Shown: positions 26,120 to 35,594 of the stretch, piece by piece
How the letters are laid out: each line of letters opens with the position of its first letter
Position numbering within the stretch: position 1 is the stretch's first letter
Assembly (NCBI GenBank): GCA_018266615.1
Contig: JAFEAB010000095.1
Span: 1-64,000, forward strand
DNA length: 64,000 nucleotides
Direction of reading: 5' to 3'
DNA from: Bacteroidota bacterium
GTDB taxonomy: Bacteria > Bacteroidota > Bacteroidia > Chitinophagales > Chitinophagaceae
Position numbers and translations under genes: made by a program
The notes under the pieces: generated by a model
The model's input: only the letters and a program-made list of their open reading frames with translations
Database searches by the model: none
Told to the model about the DNA's origin: nothing

Positions 26120-27193
26120 ATGCGATTAATAGAAAACTATAATTCAGGAGTCCCCAGGGGCCTGGTTGCCTGGCTTTATGCTGGTTGTTTTATTGTATTT
26201 GCTATGGTGGTGATTGGAGGCATTACCCGCCTAACTGGGTCGGGGCTTTCTATTACGGAATGGAAAATAGTAACAGGCACTATCCCCCCTCTAACTCACC
26301 AGGGCTGGGTGGAAGAATTTGCCAAGTATCAAAAAACTCCCCAGTTCATAAAAATAAACTCCGACTTTAATTTAGCCGATTTCCAAAGCATTTACTGGTG
26401 GGAATACCTGCACCGCCTGGTTGGTAGGATGCTGGGTTTTGTGTTCATTGGAGGATTCCTGTGGTTTTACCTGAAAAGGAAAATCAGCAAAGCCCTTATG
26501 CCTAAACTATTTGTCATGTTTCTCCTTGGCGCATGGCAGGGATTCCTGGGATGGTATATGGTAAAAAGCGGCCTGGTGGAAAGAACATCGGTTAGCCATT
26601 ACCGTTTGGCAATTCACCTCATAAATGCATTCTTTACATTCGGATATATTTTCTGGGTAGCACAAAATTTACGATTCCAGTTTAATTCAACTCCAAATAC
26701 CGCCTCCCCTACTCTAAAGAAATTCTCTGTTACCCTGATGGTATTACTGGCACTACAAATTATTTATGGAGCATTTGTAGCAGGAACCCACGCCGGCCAG
26801 GTTTACAATACATGGCCAAAAATGAATGGAGAATGGGTAGCCGGAACTATCCCCATGGCCTGGCATAAAATGGGAATGCTAAGTTTGGTGGAAGCGCTTG
26901 CCACCATCCAGTTTATCCATCGTACCATGGCACTAATCCTGTTTGGATTCATCTTTTATTTATGGTTCAAAAGAAAAAATCCAATATGGAAGCTAAATCA
27001 TCAGCAGATTTTTGCAATTGATGTTTTACTGGCCGCCATACTGATTCAATTTTTCCTTGGCGTTTACACCCTGCTTTATCATGTACCTGTTACACTGGGT
27101 GTCATTCACCAGGCTGGGGCATTTGGGGCCTTTGCCTCCCTGGTACACCTGTTGAACCGTTTATATTCTAAACCGACTGGAATTATAAATTGA
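26120..27193 (+). CDS. ctaA: Heme A synthase (COX15/CtaA)
   Basis: The 357-residue membrane protein has eight predicted helices and the CtaA motifs GGITRLTGSGLSITEW (near residue 34), EYLHRLVGRMLG (His near 94), SHYRLAIHL (near 155), HRTMAL (near 270) and GVIHQAGAF (near 330), giving the paired heme-binding histidines. The two-domain length and the long loop with KYQKTPQFIKIN are those of the COX15 type. It oxidises heme O to heme A for aa3-type oxidases. It is a lone gene, with no ctaB next to it, so the oxidase it serves lies elsewhere or in part at 54 kb. Confidence 0.95.
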   Translation: MRLIENYNSGVPRGLVAWLYAGCFIVFAMVVIGGITRLTGSGLSITEWKIVTGTIPPLTHQGWVEEFAKYQKTPQFIKINSDFNLADFQSIYWWEYLHRLVGRMLGFVFIGGFLWFYLKRKISKALMPKLFVMFLLGAWQGFLGWYMVKSGLVERTSVSHYRLAIHLINAFFTFGYIFWVAQNLRFQFNSTPNTASPTLKKFSVTLMVLLALQIIYGAFVAGTHAGQVYNTWPKMNGEWVAGTIPMAWHKMGMLSLVEALATIQFIHRTMALILFGFIFYLWFKRKNPIWKLNHQQIFAIDVLLAAILIQFFLGVYTLLYHVPVTLGVIHQAGAFGAFASLVHLLNRLYSKPTGIIN

Positions 27194-27317
27194 TGCACCG
27201 GAAAGATTCATTCCATGTTACGTTTTATTCCACTACTTAAAAAAATGACCGGCAACCTAAACTTGCCAATACAAACTTTTATACTTTACCTGATAACCCT
27301 TACCAAAAACTTTCTAA

Positions 27318-28085
27318 TTGGAAAATCGTTTAATTTTTGATATTGGCTTTCACAAGGGGGAAGATAGCATCCATTACCTGAAGGAAGGCTATAAAGTAAT
27401 TGCAGTAGAAGCTAACCCGCAATTGGTTGAGACGGGAAGTAAGAAATTTAGAAACTTTATAGAGAACGGACAACTTACCTTATTAAACAAAGGTATTGCC
27501 AGTGAAAATACAACTCTCGAATTCTGGGTAAATACCTATTGTTCCGAATGGAGTTCTTTTGATAAAAACATGGCAGGACGGATGAATACCGCATGTTACA
27601 AAGTGGAAGTGGAATGCATCCGGACAGAAGACCTAATTAAAGAATATGGCCTGCCCTATTATCTAAAAATTGATATTGAAGGGTACGACATTTATGCTAT
27701 CAAATCCATTTCCAAAAGCAATTTGCCAAAATATATCTCTTGTGAGGCCTTCCAATTAGACTGGTTATTTGCATTAAGAGATCTGGGATATACCAGGTTT
27801 AAAATCATCAACCAAGCCGACCGATTTAAGGAATTGAATATTAAAAAAGAGAAATCGCAGATTCAGCATTTTAAAAAATTTCTGATTAATGGCATTATGC
27901 ATCGCACTTCAGCATTTTTTAATTGGAAATTTCCTATTAAAAGCTCTGGACCGTTCGGTGAAAACACGGATGGAAATTGGAAAACTATTGAAGAAGCATC
28001 GGCCCTTTTCAGAGAATATTACCAGTTCGAAAAAAATAAACCGTTAAGTACTATTAGTTGGTTCGATTTTCATGCCACCTATTAA
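27318..28085 (+). CDS. FkbM-family methyltransferase
   Basis: The 255-residue protein has a Rossmann methyltransferase core: IFDIGFHKGEDSIHYLKEGYKVIAVEANPQL is the SAM-binding strand-loop with the acidic residue, followed by NGQLTLLNKGIAS and YLKIDIEGYD, a typical FkbM block. No signal peptide or membrane segment is present. The start is a TTG at 27318; an in-frame stop codon lies directly upstream and no ATG gives a complete first strand, so TTG is the only sensible start. Members O-methylate sugars or other hydroxyls; the substrate is not known. It is followed by a GNAT gene 22 bp later. Confidence 0.8.
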   Translation: MENRLIFDIGFHKGEDSIHYLKEGYKVIAVEANPQLVETGSKKFRNFIENGQLTLLNKGIASENTTLEFWVNTYCSEWSSFDKNMAGRMNTACYKVEVECIRTEDLIKEYGLPYYLKIDIEGYDIYAIKSISKSNLPKYISCEAFQLDWLFALRDLGYTRFKIINQADRFKELNIKKEKSQIQHFKKFLINGIMHRTSAFFNWKFPIKSSGPFGENTDGNWKTIEEASALFREYYQFEKNKPLSTISWFDFHATY

Positions 28086-28107
28086 TATAAAAATCCGAAT
28101 AAATTAA

Positions 28108-28704
28108 ATGAATTTTGATTTTGAAACCGAAATAATTCTGGAAAATCCACGCGTTCTACTCCACCCTATCCAGGAAGATGATTTTAATAATTTACTGTCG
28201 GTTGCTACTTCCGACCCGCATTTACTCCAATATTCACCCAAAGAAATTTTTACTCCCGAATTATTAAAAGAATATGTGGAAACAGCAATTCAGTTACGTA
28301 AACTGCACTCCCGATATACGTTTTCCGTGTTTGATAAGGTCAGAAATGAATTTGCAGGCAGTACCAGTTTTCTAAACATTTCGAACCCGGATGCCCGATT
28401 GGAAATAGGCGCCACCTGGTACGGGAAACAATTCCAAAGGACCGGCTTAAACAGAAATTGCAAATTTCTACTCCTCCAATTTGCTTTTGAAAACGCTGGT
28501 GCCGAAAGGGTGGAATTAAGAACGGACGAAAGAAATACTCAGTCGAGACTTGCCATTGAAAGGATTGGTGGCAAACTGGAAGGTATCCTGCGTAGCCACA
28601 TGGTGATGCATGATGGTTTCAGAAGAAATACCGTATGCTATAGTATCTTAAAACCGGAATGGGAGGAATTAAAAATGAAATTCCCCTTTCGAAACCAAAT
28701 GTAA
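28108..28704 (+). CDS. GNAT-family N-acetyltransferase, RimJ/RimL type
   Basis: The 198-residue protein has the RimJ/RimL layout: an early LENPRVLLHPIQEDDFNNLL, a central beta section with FAGSTSFLNI, and the acetyl-CoA-binding region with ATWYGKQFQRTGLNRNCKFLLLQFAFENAGAERVELRTD, then NTQSRLAIERIGGKLEG. It probably acetylates an amine of a protein N terminus or a small molecule. It starts 22 bp after the FkbM methyltransferase on the same strand, which suggests co-transcription. The acceptor is unknown. Confidence 0.9.
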   Translation: MNFDFETEIILENPRVLLHPIQEDDFNNLLSVATSDPHLLQYSPKEIFTPELLKEYVETAIQLRKLHSRYTFSVFDKVRNEFAGSTSFLNISNPDARLEIGATWYGKQFQRTGLNRNCKFLLLQFAFENAGAERVELRTDERNTQSRLAIERIGGKLEGILRSHMVMHDGFRRNTVCYSILKPEWEELKMKFPFRNQM

Positions 28705-28843
28705 TTCAGCATAATCAGATACGATAACCTTCCAATCAATTATTATGGTCTCAAAATTAACTATCACTTCCAGCGGAGAGGTTTCCTTTCCATCAGGGTA
28801 ATTCAATTAGACTCTTTTTAAATATACCTATACTAACTTCCCT

Positions 28844-28851
28844 TATTTTTG
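28844..28851 (+). promoter_or_regulatory. -7 box upstream of the outer-membrane protein gene at 28905
   Basis: TATTTTTG matches TAnnTTTG exactly. Its expected start of transcription is near 28858, which leaves only about 5 nt before the TTG at 28863 but about 47 nt before the ATG at 28905, and so favours the later start. Confidence 0.5.
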
Positions 28852-28904
28852 TAAATCGGGGCTTGTTAATATCTTTCTCCTTTGTTGAAATTTCAATCCT
28901 GTTA

Positions 28905-29669
28905 ATGCCTTATATTTTTTTTGAAAGGTTGATACTATCCCATACCATATTTCATTTTAAAAAGTATTTCCTTAAGTTAGGAACAGTTTGGCTAATTCTA
29001 TTTTTTTCTATTCGGGGAACTGCACAAACGGAATCAATTAATACCGACCGTCCAGACCAAAGTGATGGAGTTTATATAATACCCAAAGGGAGATTTCAAA
29101 TTGAAGAAGGCATAACCCTGGCAAAACGGGTACAATTAAATAACCTGATGGTAAGATATGGCATCACTAATTCAACCGAGTTAAGATTTCAGGCCGACCT
29201 AGGATGGGAAGATAGTGCCGGTGGTATAAAACCGATTACCTTAAGTGCCAAACAACGAATCATAAAGCAACACAAATTGATTCCCGCAATTACGCTTGCT
29301 GGATATATTGGCTACGAGAAAATCGCAAGCAAAGAATTCCGGGGAAAGGAAATCCCCTTTGAATTAAAACTTGTATTCGAGCAGGAGTTAAATAAAAAAT
29401 TTGCAATTTCCTATAATGTAGGTACTTCCGAGAAATTTAAGGAACTAGATCTTACTTTAAACCTGGGCTACACCCCATCTACCCAGGTTTCCACCTTCAT
29501 CGAGTATTTTTCTTCAATCCAAAAATCGGATGCGGAGCACAATGTGGATATCGGTATTTTGTATTTAATTAATCCCCGGCTGCAAATCGATCTGGCCCTG
29601 GGAGCCTCCGTCACGAATTTAAAAGATCGGGTTTATTCCACTTTTGGAATCTCCTATCTCTTTAAATAG
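28905..29669 (+). CDS. Putative outer-membrane protein of the MetA/phenol-degradation transporter family
   Basis: The start at ATG 28905 is chosen over a TTG at 28863 because a -7 box lies too close to the TTG. A signal peptide follows (KYFLKLGTVWLILFFSIRGTAQ). The mature N terminus INTDRPDQSDGVYIIPKGRFQIEEG is the hallmark of proteins annotated as transporters of the MetA-pathway of phenol degradation family (PF13557-like), with alternating beta strands to a C-terminal aromatic end (YSTFGISYLFK) typical of outer-membrane barrels. The function is not characterised. It is a single gene. Confidence 0.7.
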   Translation: MPYIFFERLILSHTIFHFKKYFLKLGTVWLILFFSIRGTAQTESINTDRPDQSDGVYIIPKGRFQIEEGITLAKRVQLNNLMVRYGITNSTELRFQADLGWEDSAGGIKPITLSAKQRIIKQHKLIPAITLAGYIGYEKIASKEFRGKEIPFELKLVFEQELNKKFAISYNVGTSEKFKELDLTLNLGYTPSTQVSTFIEYFSSIQKSDAEHNVDIGILYLINPRLQIDLALGASVTNLKDRVYSTFGISYLFK

Positions 29670-29805
29670 AATAATTCATTTCCAATTATAACCCAAAAAC
29701 TGCATCATTCGTTGAACTTCTCAAATCAAGCAGCTCTTAGCTTCCATTTCATGCCATAAATCGCCGTGGCGCAAATCCCCTCCACTTTGACGTTTTCTTA
29801 CCCAA

Positions 29806-29833
29806 TTGCCCAGGAGCAAATTTGATACATTTG
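29806..29833 (+). promoter_or_regulatory. Promoter of the VOC-family gene
   Basis: TTG at 29806-29808 and TACATTTG (exact TAnnTTTG) at 29826-29833 are 17 bp apart. The leader is about 15 nt. Confidence 0.6.
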
Positions 29834-29854
29834 CTTATACAAAAAATCTAAAAA

Positions 29855-30295
29855 ATGGCACTTATCAATCCACACATTAACTTTAACGGGAACGCCGAAG
29901 AAGCATTTAATTTTTACAAAACCGTATTTGGTGGGGAGTTCGCAAAAATTATTCGTTTTAAAGATTTGGAAAGTGATGAATTCCCGGTTTCCCAAAGTGA
30001 AGCCAATAAAATCATGCATATTGCACTTCCCATCGGAAAAAGTAATGTATTAATGGGAAATGATGTACCCGACTTCCTGGGAAAAGTGAATGAGAATGAG
30101 AACAGAAGCAAGATCTCCATAAGTGCAGAAAGTAAGGAAGAAGCGGATACCTTATTTAATGGGCTTTCGGCAGGAGGCACAATCGAATTCCCCATTTCAG
30201 ACAGCCCGTGGGGCTCCTATTTTGGGATGTTTAGAGATAAATATGGCATTGAATGGATGGTGGATTTTGACTCCCGATATAAAGGGAAGCCCTAA
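29855..30295 (+). CDS. VOC-superfamily protein, PhnB-like
   Basis: The 146-residue protein starts ALINPHINFNGNAEEAFNFYKTVFGGEF, the typical PhnB/3-demethylubiquinone-like opening of the VOC fold, and has two beta-alpha-beta-beta-beta modules. The second ends with PWGSYFGMFRDKYGIEWMVDF, which supplies metal-site positions in related enzymes (His in INPHINF, Glu in GIEW). Members include glyoxalases and resistance proteins; many have no known substrate. It is monocistronic with a good promoter. Specific function unknown. Confidence 0.85.
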   Translation: MALINPHINFNGNAEEAFNFYKTVFGGEFAKIIRFKDLESDEFPVSQSEANKIMHIALPIGKSNVLMGNDVPDFLGKVNENENRSKISISAESKEEADTLFNGLSAGGTIEFPISDSPWGSYFGMFRDKYGIEWMVDFDSRYKGKP

Positions 30296-30572
30296 TCTCA
30301 AAATGAGAAGCGCCATTACCTACAATGAGAACTGGTCTGGAAACAGATAAGCTATTAGCATTTCTGAATATATTCATAAAGCGTATGAATCCCAATTGCT
30401 ACTGTACTTGGTATCTGTAAAGGAGAATTGGAAATTCAAACTTACCCACATTGCATCTGCAAATAAGCCCAACCGTTATATAGATTAGCCAATCTTTGGC
30501 AGTTCTGCCTTTATCCTTAAATTTTTGTTACTTTAGTACCCTTACCTATTACGAACAAAAATTGCTATTGCG

Positions 30573-32300
30573 TTGCTAAACTATATATACCGGATTGTGC
30601 CGTTGTTTTTATTGTTTATGATTGGCACCGGGGAAATTAAGGGGCAAAAAATAGAAACCCGATTCCTACGGCACATCATTGAGCTATCAAATGCGGATCC
30701 CGTACAAGCGGGGCAAATATGTGATAGTTTATTAAAGTCTGAGAAAGTATCTGCCGCACAAATTGGGATTATTGAAAGGATTAAGGGAAAATCACTTTAT
30801 TTTTCCGGGAAGTATGAAGATGCAGGTAAGTATTTCGTTTCCTCCATAAAAAACCTGGAAACCGGCCAACAATACCAGGAACTTGGTTTAACGCTCATCG
30901 AGCAGGCAAAATTATTCAGGAAATTAAAAATGTTTACCCAGGCAATAGAGATCTATTCAAAAGCCTACCAAATTTTTAAATCCCTGAACGACAAAAATAA
31001 CTTAGGCACGGTATTAAATGAATGGGGTGTGGTATATGAGATGATGGAAAATTATGATAAGGCTATCGAATATTACCACAGTTCCTTAAAAATTAAGCTG
31101 GAGTTGAACGATTCCGTAGGTATTGCTTATTCAAATGGATTTCTTTCTTATGTATACCTGCTCAAAAATGAATTTCAGCCGGCGGAGGAATATGGTTTAG
31201 AATCTTTTCAGCGATTTCAGCAATTAAACAACCCGGTAAACAAAGCCCTTCAAAGTTCCGACCTGGCATTGGTGTATGAAAAAATGGGAAATTTTTCGAA
31301 AGCTATCGAATATCTTCAATACAGTGATAGTATTGCAGAGGTCATGAATTACCCTGATCTGAGATCGGGTAACTATGAAAGGCTGGCAAATATTTATGCT
31401 GCTAACCGCCAATTCGAAAAGGCTTACATCTATTTATTAAAATTCAAAAGTGTAAGAGATAGTTTATTCACGGCATCTTCTCAGAAAGCCATTGCAGAAT
31501 TGAATGTTCAGTATAAAACCTCTGAAAAAGACAGAAATCTGTTAATCCAAAAAAACAAACTGGAAAAACAGGACTTTTTGCTGATCATTGTACTTTTAAT
31601 TTTGGTGTTGGTTATTGGTTTGGTAGCCTATATCTTAAGAAACAAAAGACTGAAGGAAAAGCAACTGAAACTAGATGCAGCACACCAAAAGCAAATCCTG
31701 CAAATGGAAGCTCAAAATTCAATACAGCAGGATCGGTTAAGGATATCCCGCGACCTTCATGATAACATTGGATCTTACCTAACTTATATCAAGTCAACGA
31801 TTGATGACCTGCAGCCCAGTTCTGAATTCCCCCGGGATCAACTCCCCCTTTTAAAAGACCTGGTATCCGATACGATTTCAGAATTAAGACGGACGGTATG
31901 GCTCATCAACAAACCATCTATTCCGCTGGAAGAATGGGTAATCCACTTGAAGGAACATTTCAAAAATTTCCCCCAGGTAGGAATAAAATCGGAAAACATT
32001 AACCCAGATATTTCATTTTCCGCCTTAAAAGCAACCGGAATATTCCGGATTGTTCAAGAGGCTGTAAACAATGCATTAAAATATGCCCATTGCAACAAGA
32101 TTGATGTAAATATTAAAGGAAACACGACCGGTTTAGCGTTGTCTATTAGGGATAATGGTCGGGGTTTTGACCCGGGAACAGTAGCCCGTGGATTTGGGCT
32201 AAATAATATGCAACAAAGGGCCAATGAGATATATGGACAATTGAAAATTGACAGCACTCCCGGGAAAGGCACAGACATCACCCTAAGTATTCCTGTTTAA
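30573..32300 (+). CDS. TPR-containing sensor histidine kinase (HisKA_3 type)
   Basis: The 575-residue protein starts with a signal/anchor segment, then about six tetratricopeptide-like repeats (residues 30-320; AIEIYSKAYQIFKSLND, AIEYYHSSLKIKLELND are clear). A membrane helix follows (FLLIIVLLILVLVIGLVAYIL, near 331-351), a coiled segment, and the HisKA_3 box RISRDLHDNIGSYL with the phosphorylated His near 396. The HATPase domain has EAVNNALKYAH and DNGRGFDPG. The TPR part is predicted periplasmic. The start is TTG at 30573. It pairs with the response regulator 72 bp downstream; the signal is unknown. Confidence 0.92.
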   Translation: MLNYIYRIVPLFLLFMIGTGEIKGQKIETRFLRHIIELSNADPVQAGQICDSLLKSEKVSAAQIGIIERIKGKSLYFSGKYEDAGKYFVSSIKNLETGQQYQELGLTLIEQAKLFRKLKMFTQAIEIYSKAYQIFKSLNDKNNLGTVLNEWGVVYEMMENYDKAIEYYHSSLKIKLELNDSVGIAYSNGFLSYVYLLKNEFQPAEEYGLESFQRFQQLNNPVNKALQSSDLALVYEKMGNFSKAIEYLQYSDSIAEVMNYPDLRSGNYERLANIYAANRQFEKAYIYLLKFKSVRDSLFTASSQKAIAELNVQYKTSEKDRNLLIQKNKLEKQDFLLIIVLLILVLVIGLVAYILRNKRLKEKQLKLDAAHQKQILQMEAQNSIQQDRLRISRDLHDNIGSYLTYIKSTIDDLQPSSEFPRDQLPLLKDLVSDTISELRRTVWLINKPSIPLEEWVIHLKEHFKNFPQVGIKSENINPDISFSALKATGIFRIVQEAVNNALKYAHCNKIDVNIKGNTTGLALSIRDNGRGFDPGTVARGFGLNNMQQRANEIYGQLKIDSTPGKGTDITLSIPV

Positions 32301-32372
32301 CTATCCGTAACATTTCGTATTGCTGAAAAGGAGGGAAAACTATAATTTGCTAAATTATAATAATATCAATAT

Positions 32373-33023
32373 ATGAGCCCCATCCATATTGCCATTGCAG
32401 AAGACAATCCGATGGCGTTGAAATCTATAAAAAAGAAACTTGCGGGCTCTCCTGAAATTTTTATTGAATTCTATGCTTCCAATGGAAGCGATGTTGTGGA
32501 ACTCCTGGATGGCAGCCGTGTTGAACTCGTATTAATGGATATTGAAATGCCCGTAATGGATGGTATTACGGCCACAAAAGAAATTCATACCCGGTTTCCC
32601 CAGGTAAAGGTGATCATGCTTACCACCTTCGATGATGATGAGAAAATTTTTAATGCAATACTGGCAGGTGCCGCAGGTTACCTTCTTAAAGATGAAAGCG
32701 GAGAAAGCATCCTCAATTTTATAAATGAAACCATAAAAGGAGGAGCTGCCATGTCGGCAGGTGTTGCTCTTAAGGCCATCCAGTACATTAAGGCCAACAT
32801 GAAAAAAGAAAATGGTACCGCCGAAGACAACCTTTTATCTGCCCGGGAAACTGAAATTCTCACTGAAATTAAGAATGGCCTTAGTTACAAAGAAATTGGG
32901 TATAAATTATTTATCAGTGAAGGAACCGTTCGTAAACACATTGAACATATTTATCAGAAACTGCAGGTAAACAATAAAGTAAGCGCCATTAATGTAGCCA
33001 AAGAAAAAAGGTGGCTCCCCTAA
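32373..33023 (+). CDS. NarL/FixJ-family response regulator
   Basis: The 216-residue protein has a receiver domain with acidic pocket (AEDN, residues 8-11), the phospho-acceptor Asp in VLMDIEMPVMDG (near residue 58), Thr and Lys switch residues (MLTTFDD, YLLKDES), and a C-terminal LuxR-type HTH (LSARETEILTEIKNGLSYKEIGYKLFISEGTVRKHIEHIYQKL). It follows the TPR histidine kinase by 72 bp on the same strand and is its expected partner. Target genes are not visible; the neighbouring T9SS-secreted protein cluster is not clearly linked. Confidence 0.95.
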   Translation: MSPIHIAIAEDNPMALKSIKKKLAGSPEIFIEFYASNGSDVVELLDGSRVELVLMDIEMPVMDGITATKEIHTRFPQVKVIMLTTFDDDEKIFNAILAGAAGYLLKDESGESILNFINETIKGGAAMSAGVALKAIQYIKANMKKENGTAEDNLLSARETEILTEIKNGLSYKEIGYKLFISEGTVRKHIEHIYQKLQVNNKVSAINVAKEKRWLP

Positions 33024-33192
33024 TTCCCTACTCCACTTCCTCCTTTTGTTTTTAAAGATTTTAAACTGCTGTAATATTAACCCGGTGGAGTTCATTTTCC
33101 TGTGTTACCAGAAGGATGATCTATTTATAAAATGTAATCTCATTCAGCCAATACATCATAGTTCAGATGCTTAAGAACCCTGATGATGAGTT

Positions 33193-33224
33193 AAAAAAAA
33201 GCTGCCCCAATTGCTTGAGGCAGC
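33193..33224 (-). terminator. Intrinsic terminator of the tandem-repeat T9SS gene
   Basis: GCTGCC (33201-33206) and GGCAGC (33219-33224) form a stem with a 12-nt loop. On the minus strand it is followed by eight T (33193-33200 on the plus strand are A). It lies about 30 bp past the stop codon. Confidence 0.85.
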
Positions 33225-33257
33225 CCAAACCTGGATTGAGAGTCAATTGCTAACCAG

Positions 33258-35444
33258 CTATCTTCCCACCACAATGGGTTTTGAAATTATCTGGCCATTG
33301 CTTAAATAAATCCGAACCAGATAAGCCCCGGCGGGAATGTTTTCAAGGGAATATGCGCTTTGATGTGGATATGTAACTAATAACTTTCCGGTAAGGTCAA
33401 CCAATCGCACCTCCTGAATCCTGTTCCTGGTTTCAATTTTGAAGAATGAGGTGGCAGGATTAGGGAATATGGATACCGCATCCAACCCTTTGGAGAAGTT
33501 GATGGCTACAATTTGAGAATACTCAAAATTGCCATCCCTTTCAATTTGGCGTAACCGATAATAGTTAATCCCTGTAACCGGTTTGTTGTGGTACAACATA
33601 TAATTTGCCTCGCCTCCATTATTGGCTATGGCATCACGTTCACCTATATCCGAAAAATGAGTTCCATCAATACTATGTTCCACGATATACTTATCCATAT
33701 TCAGTTCAGACGTTACCTTCCATTCCAGTTTCACCCTATTTCCTTCTGTACGGGCATTGAAACTGAGGAGTGTAACCGGCAATACGATATTGGTAAAATC
33801 AACCTTCACTACGGTGGTATGGCTCCAGTCATCCATCACCCGCACATACAGGTTATGGATCTGATTTGAGAATCCGGAAACCGTAACCGGAAAGGAGAAA
33901 TTTGAAATTTCCGTTTGTCCGGAAGGAAATGTAACGGAATTGGCATTCCCAAATCCGGGATCCGTATCCCAAAACCATTCTAAGCGTACCAGATTGCCGG
34001 GAGTATGCGATTGTACGGATTCCCGATAGAATAACTGGGGGGTAGAATGGCTCCAATTTCCATTGATATCCTGAGTACGCACAAAAAGTCTATGCAAGCC
34101 TGTATTTAAGCTGTTAATATCCCCATTAAAAGTAAAACTTATATCCTGGCCGGCAGTAACGGGAATATTTGTACCATTTCCAAAACCTGGATCGGTATCG
34201 AAGAAAAACTCAGCCTTAACAATATTGGGTAACGGATGACTCAATACAGGTTCATAATAGAACATCTGCATAGTGGTATGGCTCCAATCGCCATTGGCAT
34301 CCCGGGTACGCATAAAAAAGCGATGCAGCCCCTGCGTAAGGCCCGAGATACTTCGATTAAAGGTAAAGGATATATCCTGCCCGGCAGTAACACCAACATT
34401 ATTCGCATTTCCAAAGCCAGGGTCTGTATCAATAAAGTACTCAGCTTTTACAATATTAGGAAGGGGGTGGCTTAGCACTTTCTCATAATAGAACATTTGC
34501 GAAGTAGAGTGACTCCAGCGGCCATTGGCATCACGGGTACGCACAAAAAAACGATGTATTCCTGGTGTGAGGCTTGAAATACTCTTACTGATTGGAATTG
34601 TAATATCCTGTCCGGGTGTCAGACTTGCCATATATCCATTTCCAAAACCGGGATCGGTATCAAAGAAAAATTCAGTCTGAGAAATATTGGGAAATGTATG
34701 GCTTTGCACTTTTTCGTAATAGAACAATTGGTGGGTTGTCTGGCTCCATCGGCCATTGGCATCAAGGGTTCTAACTCCCATCCTGTGCAGCCCGGTACTT
34801 AAGCCGGAAATACTACGGTTAAATGTAAACGTTATATCCTGACCGGCAGTAACACCTACGTTATTGGCATTGCCAAAACCTGGGTCGGTATCAAAAAAGT
34901 ATTCTGCTTTTACAATATTGGGTATGGAATGGCTCTGCGCTTTTTCATAGTAGAACAACTGGTGGGTTGTTTGGCTCCACTGGCCATTGGCATCGCGGGT
35001 ACGGACTCCCATACGATGCAGGCCTGTGGTAAGTCCGGAAATACTACGGTTAAACGTGAAGGTTATATCCTGGCCCGCTGTTACTCCTACATTATTGGCA
35101 TTTCCAAAACCCGGATCCGTATCAATAAAGTACTCTGCTTTTACAATATTGGCTAAAGTATGGCTTTGATTGATTTCCTTATAAAACATCTTAGGAGTGG
35201 AAAAACCCCACGCTCCCTTAGCACTGTCATAACTTCGTACGTATAAGGTATGAATACCCGCACTAAGCGCACCTATACCCGCATTAAAGGAGAACGTAGT
35301 ATCTGATGCAGGAGCGAGAAAGGTTAGAGGTGAACCATTGCCAAAACCAGGATCTGTATCAAAAAAATATTCAGAATGCCGAATTTGTCCAAAGGCCTGG
35401 CTAAGCAAGAGTATTGATAAAACCTGAAGAAAAAAATGCTTCAT
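33258..35444 (-). CDS. Secreted tandem-repeat protein with T9SS type A sorting domain
   Basis: The 728-residue protein has a signal peptide (MKHFFLQVLSILLLSQAFGQ) and seven copies of a repeat of about 75-78 residues, each starting E-[YFW]-F-x-DTDPGFGN and most containing GLHRxxVRTRDANGxWSHTT and FYYE. Residues about 560-640 form a fibronectin-like beta domain (LLSFNARTEGNRVKLEWKVTSELNMD). The C terminus is a T9SS sorting domain (VSIFPNPATSFFKIE, GAYLVRIYLSNGQIISKPIVV), so the protein is exported to and anchored at the cell surface. Several repeats are almost identical at the DNA level, which indicates recent duplication and a chance of copy-number change. An adhesin-like role is plausible but unproven. 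Confidence 0.9.
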   Translation of the reverse strand: MKHFFLQVLSILLLSQAFGQIRHSEYFFDTDPGFGNGSPLTFLAPASDTTFSFNAGIGALSAGIHTLYVRSYDSAKGAWGFSTPKMFYKEINQSHTLANIVKAEYFIDTDPGFGNANNVGVTAGQDITFTFNRSISGLTTGLHRMGVRTRDANGQWSQTTHQLFYYEKAQSHSIPNIVKAEYFFDTDPGFGNANNVGVTAGQDITFTFNRSISGLSTGLHRMGVRTLDANGRWSQTTHQLFYYEKVQSHTFPNISQTEFFFDTDPGFGNGYMASLTPGQDITIPISKSISSLTPGIHRFFVRTRDANGRWSHSTSQMFYYEKVLSHPLPNIVKAEYFIDTDPGFGNANNVGVTAGQDISFTFNRSISGLTQGLHRFFMRTRDANGDWSHTTMQMFYYEPVLSHPLPNIVKAEFFFDTDPGFGNGTNIPVTAGQDISFTFNGDINSLNTGLHRLFVRTQDINGNWSHSTPQLFYRESVQSHTPGNLVRLEWFWDTDPGFGNANSVTFPSGQTEISNFSFPVTVSGFSNQIHNLYVRVMDDWSHTTVVKVDFTNIVLPVTLLSFNARTEGNRVKLEWKVTSELNMDKYIVEHSIDGTHFSDIGERDAIANNGGEANYMLYHNKPVTGINYYRLRQIERDGNFEYSQIVAINFSKGLDAVSIFPNPATSFFKIETRNRIQEVRLVDLTGKLLVTYPHQSAYSLENIPAGAYLVRIYLSNGQIISKPIVVGR

Positions 35445-35594
35445 GGTTATGTATTAATAAAGTGTGAATCAATGGGCTTTCAAAGAAAAAAACTGATTCT
35501 ATCCACTACTCTAAAATGATGGAATTCGCTCCAGAAAAACATTTATTCCTTGCTTTTCCATCTTTTCAAGAGATGCTCGTGGCAGAACCCCCGT

